In this document: piece by piece, positions 18,947 through 26,391 of the stretch
How positions within the stretch are numbered: the first letter of the stretch is position 1
How the letters are laid out: the number at the start of each line of letters is the position of its first letter
Origin: Dasania marina DSM 21967
GTDB lineage: Bacteria; Pseudomonadota; Gammaproteobacteria; Pseudomonadales; Dasaniaceae
DNA length: 64,000 nt
Direction: 5' to 3'
Assembly: GCF_000373485.1 (NCBI RefSeq)
Contig: NZ_KB891576.1
Span: 62,001-126,000 of the forward strand
Position numbers and translations under genes: made by a program
Notes under the pieces: model-generated
The model's input: only the letters and a program-made list of their open reading frames with translations
Database searches by the model: none
Told to the model about the DNA's origin: nothing

Positions 18947-21295
18947 CTACTCTTTATAATGACGCTTTGGTTTGGCTTTCCGCTGTAGTTGCAGCTGCGT
19001 TTCACGCGCCTTACCTAATACGCTGTACGCCTGCTGCTGGCCAGACAGATATTGATGTTCCCAACCCTGATCGTCCTTAACCCCATAGCTAGCCGCCGCC
19101 TGTCGGGTAAAATACGGATTCCATAAATGCGGGCGCCCTATCGCTACCAAGTCAGCACGACGAGTATGCAGAATAGTATTTATTTGTGCCGCGTCGCTAA
19201 TACTGCCAACAGTCATGGTCGCCATCTTCTTAACATTGCGAATGGCCTCAGAGAACTCCACCTGGAACATACGGCCATAAATAGGCTTTTGATCGGATAC
19301 CGTCTGCCCTGCAGAAACGTCAATCAGATCACAGCCCGCATCGCTAAAGGCTTCGGCAATAGCAAACGTATCGGCTTCAGTGATACCACCTTCTTTCCAA
19401 TCAGAGGCCGAAATTCGCACCGACATGGGCTTGGATTCTGGCCAAACTTCGCGCATAGCGTTAAACACCAGCAACGGAAACCGCAGACGGTTTTCTACAC
19501 TACCACCAAACTCATCGCTACGCTGATTGGTCAACGGTGACAAGAAACAAGCTAACAAGTAACCATGCGCACAGTGAAGCTCTATCATGTCAAAGCCTGC
19601 GCGATCTGCCCGCTGCGTAGCAGCACGAAAATCGTCAACAATCCTATCCATGCCTGCTTGATCCAGCTCTTGGGGCACCTGCGAGATGCCATCAAAATAC
19701 GGGATTGGAGAGGCTGAACACAGCGGCCAGTTTTTATCCGTCGTCTCGATTGGCATATCCATTTTTTCCCAGCCCAGCTGAGTTGACCCCTTGCGACCAG
19801 AGTGTCCCAACTGCATACACATTTTGGTATCGGTATGCTCATGAGCAAAGTCGACAATGCGCGCCCACTGGGATTCTTGTTCATCCGTCCACATACCTGG
19901 GCAACCAAGGGTGATTCGCGCATCTGGTGAGGGGCAGGTCATCTCGGTATAAACCATCCCCATCCCGCCAGTGGCATGGCCAGAATAATGTACCAGATGC
20001 CAATCGGTGAGGTTACCGTTTTCATCCGCCGAGTATTGTGCCATAGGCGACATAACCACGCGGTTGCGCAATTCCATCTCACGGAGTTTGAATTTAGTAA
20101 ACATCGGGGTCGGTCGACTGTCACGGTAATCGTAACCTGTCTCTTGGAAGTAGCGTTGGTACCACTCGGTATCGACTTTTTCCACAAATTTAGAGTCACG
20201 CAAAATCAGATTGTCATAAGTAACAGACTTTGCCCGGCACATCACTACCATGGCAAATTGCATGGTCTCCATATCCCAGGAACGGTCCATGTGTTCAAAC
20301 CAAGACAGGGATACGTCGGCATTATGCTGCACGATTTGGGCGGGCACTCGGCGTAACTGATCATACTTCCGAAAAACCTTCTCCACACTCTCGTCTGCAT
20401 GTTCGATTACCGCATCGTGCAGACCAATGGCACACTCCATAGCCAGCTTCGTGCCTGAACCAATTGAAAAATGCGCCGAAGCCTTGGCGTCACCGAGAAT
20501 AACAATGTTTTTATAATGCCAATTATTGCAAAAAATACGTGGGAAATGTCGCCACAGAGAGCGATTCAGTATCAGCGAATGCCCCTCAAGCTCTTCGGCA
20601 AAAATAGCCTCCAGCTTTTGCTTGGAATCCTCCTCATTAACTTCTTCAAAACCCCAACCCTGCCAGCACTCGTCAGACATTTCAAATACCCAGGTAGATT
20701 TCCCTGGTTCGTATTGGTAGGTGTGAGCACAGATCAAACCGTGTTCGGTTTCTTTAAAGAAATAGGTGAAATCTTTCAGCGGACGAGTAGAGCCCATCCA
20801 ACAGAATCGATTGGACTTCATCACCGTGCTAGGTTTGAAGTGATCCTTATAATATTCACGAATCGGTGATGCGATACCATCGGCAGCTAAAATAATGTCA
20901 GAATCGGCAAATTGCATTTCCAGATCTTCCGGATTAATACGAGCTTCAAACGTCATCTTAACGCCAACCTCACGGCATCGCTCTTGCAACATAGTCAGTA
21001 ATCCGACCCGAGAAATCCCACAGAAGCCATTACCCTCGCAACGAACCTCTTCGCCCTTACGCTGGATAACAATATCATCCCAGTAGGCGAATTTGTCGCG
21101 GATACGCTCGTAAGATTCCAAATCCCGGGACAAGAATTCATCCAATGTTTCATCGGAAAAAACCACCCCAAAACCAAAAGTGTCATCAGCGCGGTTTTGC
21201 TCAAAGAGCTCGATTTCCCAATCGGGCTGCGCTTTTTTGGTTAGCAGCGCAAAATACAAGCCCCCCGGGCCACCACCAATTACTGTAATTTTCAT
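18947..21295 (-). CDS. Bifunctional aryl-CoA monooxygenase/reductase (anthraniloyl-CoA monooxygenase type)
   Basis: A 782-residue fusion. The N-terminal FAD hydroxylase domain (about 1-380) starts MKITVIGGGPGGLYFALL with GxGxxG at residues 7-12 and has the second FAD motif GDAKASAHFSIGSG. The C-terminal half (about 397-745) is an Old Yellow Enzyme domain: MFTKFKLREMELRNRVVMSPM, QLGHSGRKGS, ELHCAHGYLLACFLSPLTN. This matches 2-aminobenzoyl-CoA monooxygenase/reductase of Azoarcus evansii, which hydroxylates anthraniloyl-CoA at C5 and reduces the ring to 2-amino-5-oxocyclohex-1-enecarboxyl-CoA. The ATG at 21295 is chosen because GAGGAGA precedes it and the FAD motif begins there. It diverges from marR across a large dyad. 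Salicylyl-CoA 5-hydroxylases share this fusion and are the main alternative. Confidence 0.9.
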   Translation of the reverse strand: MKITVIGGGPGGLYFALLTKKAQPDWEIELFEQNRADDTFGFGVVFSDETLDEFLSRDLESYERIRDKFAYWDDIVIQRKGEEVRCEGNGFCGISRVGLLTMLQERCREVGVKMTFEARINPEDLEMQFADSDIILAADGIASPIREYYKDHFKPSTVMKSNRFCWMGSTRPLKDFTYFFKETEHGLICAHTYQYEPGKSTWVFEMSDECWQGWGFEEVNEEDSKQKLEAIFAEELEGHSLILNRSLWRHFPRIFCNNWHYKNIVILGDAKASAHFSIGSGTKLAMECAIGLHDAVIEHADESVEKVFRKYDQLRRVPAQIVQHNADVSLSWFEHMDRSWDMETMQFAMVVMCRAKSVTYDNLILRDSKFVEKVDTEWYQRYFQETGYDYRDSRPTPMFTKFKLREMELRNRVVMSPMAQYSADENGNLTDWHLVHYSGHATGGMGMVYTEMTCPSPDARITLGCPGMWTDEQESQWARIVDFAHEHTDTKMCMQLGHSGRKGSTQLGWEKMDMPIETTDKNWPLCSASPIPYFDGISQVPQELDQAGMDRIVDDFRAATQRADRAGFDMIELHCAHGYLLACFLSPLTNQRSDEFGGSVENRLRFPLLVFNAMREVWPESKPMSVRISASDWKEGGITEADTFAIAEAFSDAGCDLIDVSAGQTVSDQKPIYGRMFQVEFSEAIRNVKKMATMTVGSISDAAQINTILHTRRADLVAIGRPHLWNPYFTRQAAASYGVKDDQGWEHQYLSGQQQAYSVLGKARETQLQLQRKAKPKRHYKE

Positions 21296-21335
21296 AAATT
21301 GTCTCCTCAATATATAAACCGCACCTATATGCAAA

Positions 21336-21383
21336 TATATTACAGGATAATATCTTACATGCAAGATATTAAACTGTAATATA
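21336..21383. promoter_or_regulatory. Nested 48-bp dyad operator between the monooxygenase and marR
   Basis: Outer arms TATATTACAG (21336-21345) and CTGTAATATA (21374-21383) and inner arms AATATCTT (21349-21356) and AAGATATT (21363-21370) are exact inverted repeats sharing one centre at 21359.5. The block lies 41 bp before the monooxygenase ATG and 130 bp before marR, the expected place for a MarR operator controlling both directions. The outer half-site (ATATTAC) recurs at 23477. Confidence 0.75.
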
Positions 21384-21512
21384 CCTCCTTGTGCGTTTTA
21401 TATTGCAGACTATCGGCCAACCCTTATAATCGCGTGAAAAACACCGCAGCGGCTTGCGCTACAATAGTCCCCCGCCCCTTGCACTACAACCCTGAACTGG
21501 ACAACGACTTTC

Positions 21513-21995
21513 ATGGAAAAACTAAAAAACCTGCAAATGGACGAGATGGATACTACCTATGTAAAACTCTGGTTGCTGCTAGCTAAGAACTCCAAAGCTA
21601 TTGAGCAGGAAATGGAGGCCCGCTTTCACAGAAACTTCAAGCAAAGCATGTCACGATTTGACGTTTTGTCTCAGCTGGACCGTTCCGATCCTGAATGGCT
21701 CCCTGTCGGCAAGCTAGCCAAAAAACTCATTGCCTCCAAGGGTAATATTACTCGTTTGGTAGATCGCATGATCGACGAGGGCTTAATCGACCGACGCGCC
21801 AGCCCTGAAGACCGCCGCATCATCCACCTTGGGCTCACCACCAAAGGACGCGAACTGTTTGTCGAAATGGCCATAGCGCACGCCGAATGGGCAAAGTCCA
21901 TGTTGGATAGCTTGGACCCAGAACACACACAACAGCTGCTGGCTCTATTAAATGAACTTAAAAAAACACTCAATGTGTCTAACAGCAACACATAG
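21513..21995 (+). CDS. MarR-family transcriptional regulator
   Basis: A 160-residue winged-helix regulator. Helical dimerisation segments flank the DNA-binding domain: MSRFDVLSQLDR, VGKLAKKLIASKGNITRLVDRMIDEGLI (recognition helix), then the wing SPEDRRIIHLGLTTKGREL. MarR proteins are usually repressors released by small aromatic or aryl-CoA ligands; several regulate aromatic catabolic operons through CoA thioesters. Its position, divergent from the monooxygenase with a 48-bp nested dyad between them, marks it as the probable local regulator of this island. An upstream in-frame stretch exists, but the ATG at 21513 (MEKLKNLQMDEMDTTYVKLW) gives the normal family length. Confidence 0.93.
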   Translation: MEKLKNLQMDEMDTTYVKLWLLLAKNSKAIEQEMEARFHRNFKQSMSRFDVLSQLDRSDPEWLPVGKLAKKLIASKGNITRLVDRMIDEGLIDRRASPEDRRIIHLGLTTKGRELFVEMAIAHAEWAKSMLDSLDPEHTQQLLALLNELKKTLNVSNSNT

Positions 21996-22093
21996 ACGGC
22001 AGGCAACAGGCCGCTAGAGCTTCAAAACATATGCCTATGATCAACTGAAAGCCTGTCTACAGGCGTTCAAATAACTCATTATTCCAGCAGCCC

Positions 22094-22855
22094 CTACATG
22101 ACCTCTCCGCCAGCTACCGCAATTGCTTGTCCGGTAACTGCCGAGGCCCCTGGCGAACATAACCACATAACTGCACTAGCAACCTCCTCAGGCTGCACAA
22201 GACGCCCCTGTGGATTGGATTGTGTTAACTCTGCAAGCGCTTCCTTTTCACTACGCCCGGTTTTCTCTACGATATTCTTTATAGAATCACGCACCAACTC
22301 AGTATCAGTATAGCCCGGGCAAACAGCGTTCACGGTTATGCCTTTAGTCGCAGTTTCCAAAGCCAAAGAGCGGGTCAACCCCAAAACACCATGTTTGGCG
22401 GCGCAGTAAGCAGCAACATAACCGTAGCCCTTCAAAGCTGCCGTACTGGCAATATTAATGATTCGCCCCTCACCGGATTCGCGCATCTGTTTAAGCGATT
22501 CCCGGCAACAATAAAAAACACCGTTAAGATTGACCGCCATCATTTGTAACCAATGCTCGTCATCCATTTTATGAACAGGCGAGGTATGAGCCTGGCCAGC
22601 GTTGTTGATCATAATATCTATAGGGCCAAACACTTCTTTCGCCTGATTGAATGCCGCTGTTACGCAATCGCTTTGCGTGACATCTAAGGCTATAGCTTGA
22701 GCTTGGGGCAGCTGACTCGCTTTTTCCTGCAGCGGCGCCAATGTACGCCCCATCAAAGTTACTCTAGCCCCTTCTTTAGCTAGCGAATCGACTATGGCAG
22801 CCCCTATCCCCTTACCGGCGCCGGTGACTACTGCGTGTTTGCCTTTTAACAACAT
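22094..22855 (-). CDS. Short-chain dehydrogenase/reductase (3-hydroxyacyl-CoA-dehydrogenase-like)
   Basis: A classical SDR of about 253 residues. It has the cofactor motif TGAGKGIG (11-18), NNAG (84-87), and the catalytic S137, Y150 and K154 (YCAAK). No Arg is visible after the first glycine motif's second strand except GRT at 36-38, so NADP use is possible but undecided. The ATG at 22855 starts MLLKGKHAVVTGAG, a natural SDR beginning; the open frame extends 9 codons upstream to a TTG. In this island it probably oxidises or reduces the oxo/hydroxy group on the dearomatised ring CoA ester. It is convergent with marR, about 100 bp away. Azoarcus aminobenzoate clusters also carry an SDR, as I recall. 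Confidence 0.9.
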   Translation of the reverse strand: MLLKGKHAVVTGAGKGIGAAIVDSLAKEGARVTLMGRTLAPLQEKASQLPQAQAIALDVTQSDCVTAAFNQAKEVFGPIDIMINNAGQAHTSPVHKMDDEHWLQMMAVNLNGVFYCCRESLKQMRESGEGRIINIASTAALKGYGYVAAYCAAKHGVLGLTRSLALETATKGITVNAVCPGYTDTELVRDSIKNIVEKTGRSEKEALAELTQSNPQGRLVQPEEVASAVMWLCSPGASAVTGQAIAVAGGEVM

Positions 22856-23631
22856 ATTTAAACCATCCGAATTAGGGAGCAATAAAAAATCAAATCATGC
22901 CATGCCGTTTTGATACGAAATAGCACCTTTTAAAAAACCAACAGACTTACGAGTAGCTACCAAGCATCACACGGGGTTCGTCATGCGCCACTTCGCAGGT
23001 ATTAACCACCGCTAGGTTCATCACAGCACAAATTATGTCGAATTCATTGTCGACACTGTTGCCCAGTGCATTAATACATATGCAAGGGCTGGACTGGCAA
23101 CCTACATCTTCGCACTATTTAACAACTAACCCCTAAATAAGGTACCTAAAAAGGTAAGCCCGCTCGACTTTTGTTGACCGGGTTATCATACCTCTCGGGT
23201 CATGATCAACTCAGCCTAGCCAAGCTGTACATTCACCGATATCAACCCTGTAGAGTAAGGCCAAAAACTTCGTAACAGTTGACCCTCCATACTCGAGGTA
23301 GCAGCCTACCCTAACAATAATGCGCGCAACATATTTGACTATAAACTTCTCATCGGTCAATTGGTCAATTGGTCAGCCAACTAACGCTAGGGAGCGTCCC
23401 GATCGACCCCCCATCACAATAGCAATTCCTAACATTGCGCTTATTCTATAAGGTGTCAGCAAGTGATCAAGACTTTATATTACACATAATATATTTGCCA
23501 GTAATATTTTTATACCCTACACTATCACTATCAAACGGGTGTGGTCTCACCCAAAGCATCACCCGACCCAGAATTAAGGCTAACTTATCCAGTGAAAGGT
23601 ATTGTTGGTAGATTTCGACAGGAGCAGAGCA
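22856..23631. other. Long intergenic region between the SDR and the crotonase
   Basis: About 775 bp without a supported gene. It holds the SDR promoter side near 22880, a tandem GGTCAATT tract at about 23356-23376, and a candidate MarR operator at 23477-23507. The middle part (about 23100-23450) has no good reading frame on either strand; it could be a decayed insertion, but no transposase fragment was recognisable. Confidence 0.5.
23477..23507. promoter_or_regulatory. Second candidate MarR operator, before the crotonase operon
   Basis: ATATTAC (23477-23483) and GTAATAT (23501-23507) are exact inverted half-sites, the same heptamer as the outer arms at 21336-21383, although the spacing is 17 bp here against 29 bp there. 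The site lies about 125 bp before the crotonase ATG in an AT-rich, promoter-like stretch. Confidence 0.6.
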
Positions 23632-24459
23632 ATGAGCACAAAGAACAACTTAGAGCCGACGTCTTTTACGCCCAAACATTTCCTTTGGAACTATGACAAT
23701 GGCCTAGCCACCATCACCTTAAATATCCCCGAGCGCAAAAACCCACTTACCTTTGACTCTTACGCCGAACTGCGTGACACCTTCCGTGACCTGGTGTACT
23801 GCAGAGAGGTAAAAGCAGTGGTAATTACTGGGTCTGGTAACAACTTTTGCTCTGGCGGAGATGTGCACGACATCATCGGCCCTCTGACCAAAATGGATAT
23901 GCGCGAACTGCTGGACTTTACCCGTATGACTGGCGATCTAGTCAAGGCCATGCGTCACTGCCCGCAACCTATACTAGCTGCCGTGGACGGGATATGCGTC
24001 GGCGCCGGCGCCATTATCGCCATGGCCAGCGATCTACGCTACGGTACCGAAAACAGCAAGGTTGCTTTTCTTTTTACTCGCGTTGGCTTGGCCGGCTGCG
24101 ACATGGGTGCCTGCGCAATACTGCCACGCATAATCGGCCAAGGGCGCGCTTCGGAACTCCTCTATACCGGCCGTATTATGCGCGCCCCCGAAGCTGAACG
24201 GTGGGGGTTTTTTAATCGCCTATGCAGCCCTGAATCCATTTTGGAAGAAACTCAAGCCGTTGCTCGAGATCTAGTGGCAGGCCCGACCTTTGCCCACGGA
24301 ATTACCAAGACCATGCTTCATCAAGAGTGGAATATGGGTATCGATCAGGCTATTGAAGCCGAAGCTCAGGCGCAAGCTATCTGCATGCAAACTGCAGATT
24401 TCGAGCGCGCTTATCAAGCGTTTATCAATAAAGCCTCCCCTCTTTTTGAAGGCAACTAA
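23632..24459 (+). CDS. Crotonase-family enzyme (enoyl-CoA hydratase/hydrolase-like)
   Basis: A 275-residue crotonase. The oxyanion region ([11 protein letters not shown], about 71-81) and [19 protein letters not shown] (120-138) are clear. The two glutamates of classical enoyl-CoA hydratase are not at their usual places (A-I-I at the first, R150/D157 region at the second), so plain hydration is uncertain. A ring-opening C-C hydrolase role, as in BadI-type crotonases, is possible for a cyclic 2-oxo-carboxyl-CoA, and is inference. The ATG at 23632 follows AGGAG by 8 bases and is preferred to the TTG at 23602. It is followed 16 bp later by the acyl-CoA dehydrogenase, so it heads the plus-strand operon. 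Confidence 0.9.
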   Translation: MSTKNNLEPTSFTPKHFLWNYDNGLATITLNIPERKNPLTFDSYAELRDTFRDLVYCREVKAVVITGSGNNFCSGGDVHDIIGPLTKMDMRELLDFTRMTGDLVKAMRHCPQPILAAVDGICVGAGAIIAMASDLRYGTENSKVAFLFTRVGLAGCDMGACAILPRIIGQGRASELLYTGRIMRAPEAERWGFFNRLCSPESILEETQAVARDLVAGPTFAHGITKTMLHQEWNMGIDQAIEAEAQAQAICMQTADFERAYQAFINKASPLFEGN

Positions 24460-24475
24460 TTTTTGGGTGTAACAG

Positions 24476-25657
24476 ATGACAGAACAACAGACCATAGACA
24501 AAAGCTATTTACAATGGCCTTTTTTGGCGGACAACCACCGCCAGCTGGCCGATGACATCGAAAACTGGGCACAGCAACATGTAGACTCAGCCCCCCACGG
24601 AGACATCGATGTCGACTCAGAATGCATAAAATTGGTGCGCCAATTAGCTGCGGGGGGGATCTTGGCCCACTCAGTTGCTCAGCGCCAATCTGGCGAAAAG
24701 CTCGATGTAAGAAGTATGTGCCTAATACGCGAAACACTTGCTCGCCACTCCGGCCTAGCGGATTTCGCCTTCGCTATGCAGTGCTTAGGCAGTGTACCCA
24801 TCAGCCTTTTTGGTAATGACGCGCAACAACAACAATACCTAACAGCGGTTCGTGCCGGAAACAATATTGCCGCTTTCGCCCTAACAGAACCCGAAGCAGG
24901 TTCCGACGTAGCCGCGATGAGCACCGCTGCCGTGCGCAAAGGCAACGATTATGTGCTTAGTGGCGAAAAGACCTTTATTTCCAACGGCGGAATCGCCGAT
25001 TTCTACATCGTTTTTGCCCGCACTGGCGGCGCCGGCGCCAAAGGGATTAGCGCATTTATTCTCGATGCCGACACGGTTGGGCTGGAAATCGTAGAGCGCA
25101 TCGAAACCATCGCGCCTCACCCATTGGCCCGCCTTAAATTTAACGACTGCCTCATGCCAGCGAGCAAGCGACTAGGTGAAGAAGGCGAAGGCTTCAAGAT
25201 CGCCATGGCCTCCTTGGATACTTGCCGCTCTACCGTAGGTGCCGCAGCTCTTGGGTTTTCCCGACGCGCGCTGAGCGAGGCCCTGCAACGTACCGGCAGC
25301 CGTAAACTGTTTGGCGAACCGATGATCAAGATCCCTGGTGTGCAGACGCAACTAGCGGAAATGGCATTAAATATCGATACCAGTGCCCTACTGATCTATC
25401 GCGCCGCCTGGGAAAAGGACTGCAATTCTGATCGAATTACCCGCGAAGCGGCCATGGCAAAATTACATGCCACAGACTCTGCTCAGAAAACCATCGATGC
25501 CGCGGTCCAACTGTTTGGCGGTTTGGGCGTAACCAAAGGCGTCAAAGTTGAAGAACTTTACCGCGACATTCGCGCCTTGCGGATCTACGAAGGGGCCTCT
25601 GAAGTGCAGAAATTAATCATCGCACGGCAGACACTACTAAACGCGGGCATGATCTAA
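24476..25657 (+). CDS. Acyl-CoA dehydrogenase
   Basis: A 393-residue FAD-dependent acyl-CoA dehydrogenase with the three-domain ACAD order. Marker motifs are ALTEPEAGSDVAAM and SGEKTFISNGGIADFYIVFART in the middle domain, and IYEGASEVQKLIIAR at the C-terminus with the probable catalytic base E372. It would oxidise a saturated acyl-CoA to the 2,3-enoyl-CoA and pass electrons to electron-transfer flavoprotein. Placed between a crotonase and a Rid protein, it likely acts on a dicarboxylyl- or alicyclic-CoA from the opened ring. The 393-residue length is normal for the family. The ribosome site before the ATG is weak, so coupling to the upstream gene is possible. Confidence 0.94.
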   Translation: MTEQQTIDKSYLQWPFLADNHRQLADDIENWAQQHVDSAPHGDIDVDSECIKLVRQLAAGGILAHSVAQRQSGEKLDVRSMCLIRETLARHSGLADFAFAMQCLGSVPISLFGNDAQQQQYLTAVRAGNNIAAFALTEPEAGSDVAAMSTAAVRKGNDYVLSGEKTFISNGGIADFYIVFARTGGAGAKGISAFILDADTVGLEIVERIETIAPHPLARLKFNDCLMPASKRLGEEGEGFKIAMASLDTCRSTVGAAALGFSRRALSEALQRTGSRKLFGEPMIKIPGVQTQLAEMALNIDTSALLIYRAAWEKDCNSDRITREAAMAKLHATDSAQKTIDAAVQLFGGLGVTKGVKVEELYRDIRALRIYEGASEVQKLIIARQTLLNAGMI

Positions 25658-25721
25658 AGTAACAAACTCACGCCTACTGCTAGGCCGCCATCATTAAACG
25701 ATAACCACACGGAAAAACACC

Positions 25722-26141
25722 ATGCAGATAATTCAACCCGAAGGCTGGAAACAACCCAAAGGCTACTCCAACGGAATTTTGGCCGAAGGCAAAACCCTCT
25801 ATATCGGCGGACAAATCGGCTGGGACATCAACGAGCAATTCCAGAGTGACGACTTTGTCCAGCAAGTCCATCAAACACTGCTTAATACGGCCGCCATATT
25901 GAAAGCCTCTGGCGCAGGGCCTGAACACATAACCCGTATGACTTGGTATATTACCGATAAACAAGCGTACCTTAGCTCGGCTAAAGAAGTGGGGCGAGTT
26001 TACCGAGATGTGATTGGCCGAAATTTTCCTGTTATGGCCATGGTGCAAGTGGTAGCCCTGATGGAAGATCAAGCGAAAGTAGAAATAGAAACCACAGCCG
26101 TCATTCCACATGACAATACTAAGGAACAGCACCCCAGTTAA
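25722..26141 (+). CDS. Rid-family (YjgF/YER057c/UK114) protein lacking the key arginine
   Basis: A 139-residue Rid-fold protein: GILAEGKTLYIGGQIGWDIN, then FVQQVHQTLLNTAAILKASGAGPEHITRMTWYITD and KVEIETTAVIP. In archetypal RidA the arginine of FPARS (Arg105) is needed to hydrolyse enamine/imine intermediates. Here the segment reads NFPVMAMVQV with Met at that position, so it belongs to another Rid subgroup whose chemistry is less certain. Its place at the end of the crotonase-ACAD operon suggests a role with the amino-cyclohexene (enamine) intermediate made from anthraniloyl-CoA. Similar small proteins sit in Azoarcus aminobenzoate clusters, as I recall. Confidence 0.9.
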   Translation: MQIIQPEGWKQPKGYSNGILAEGKTLYIGGQIGWDINEQFQSDDFVQQVHQTLLNTAAILKASGAGPEHITRMTWYITDKQAYLSSAKEVGRVYRDVIGRNFPVMAMVQVVALMEDQAKVEIETTAVIPHDNTKEQHPS

Positions 26142-26180
26142 TCATTGGCCCTGAAAAGCGCCAGCCAAACTATCAGTAAG

Positions 26181-26201
26181 AGCATCTACCCGCTAGATGC
26201 T
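26181..26201. terminator. Hairpin after the Rid gene, possible terminator
   Basis: AGCATCTA (26181-26188) pairs with TAGATGCT (26194-26201), and flanking AGCCAAA/TTTGGCT (26163-26169, 26201-26207) can extend it. There is no strong T-run, so termination here is only suggested. The convergent kinase gene ends at 26392; the rest of this 250-bp gap shows nothing else. Confidence 0.35.
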
Positions 26202-26391
26202 TTGGCTATCGGAATATGGATTATATGCTGCAAGGTATCTATGCGTGATCTAGTAGAGGCTGGAATTGCCATTTGAAATATAGAATACCGCCGGATAGAA
26301 AACGAGGGCGGAGAATGGCCGAGAACTTTTCTAGATATAGGTCGGCCTACTTCCCTAAATTACGGGTAAGTACAAATTAGATATCGAAAAG

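Noticed and set aside
21296-21364. N-terminal extension of the monooxygenase
   Set aside because: The FAD motif begins directly at the ATG at 21295, which has GAGGAGA before it; the extension runs into the operator.
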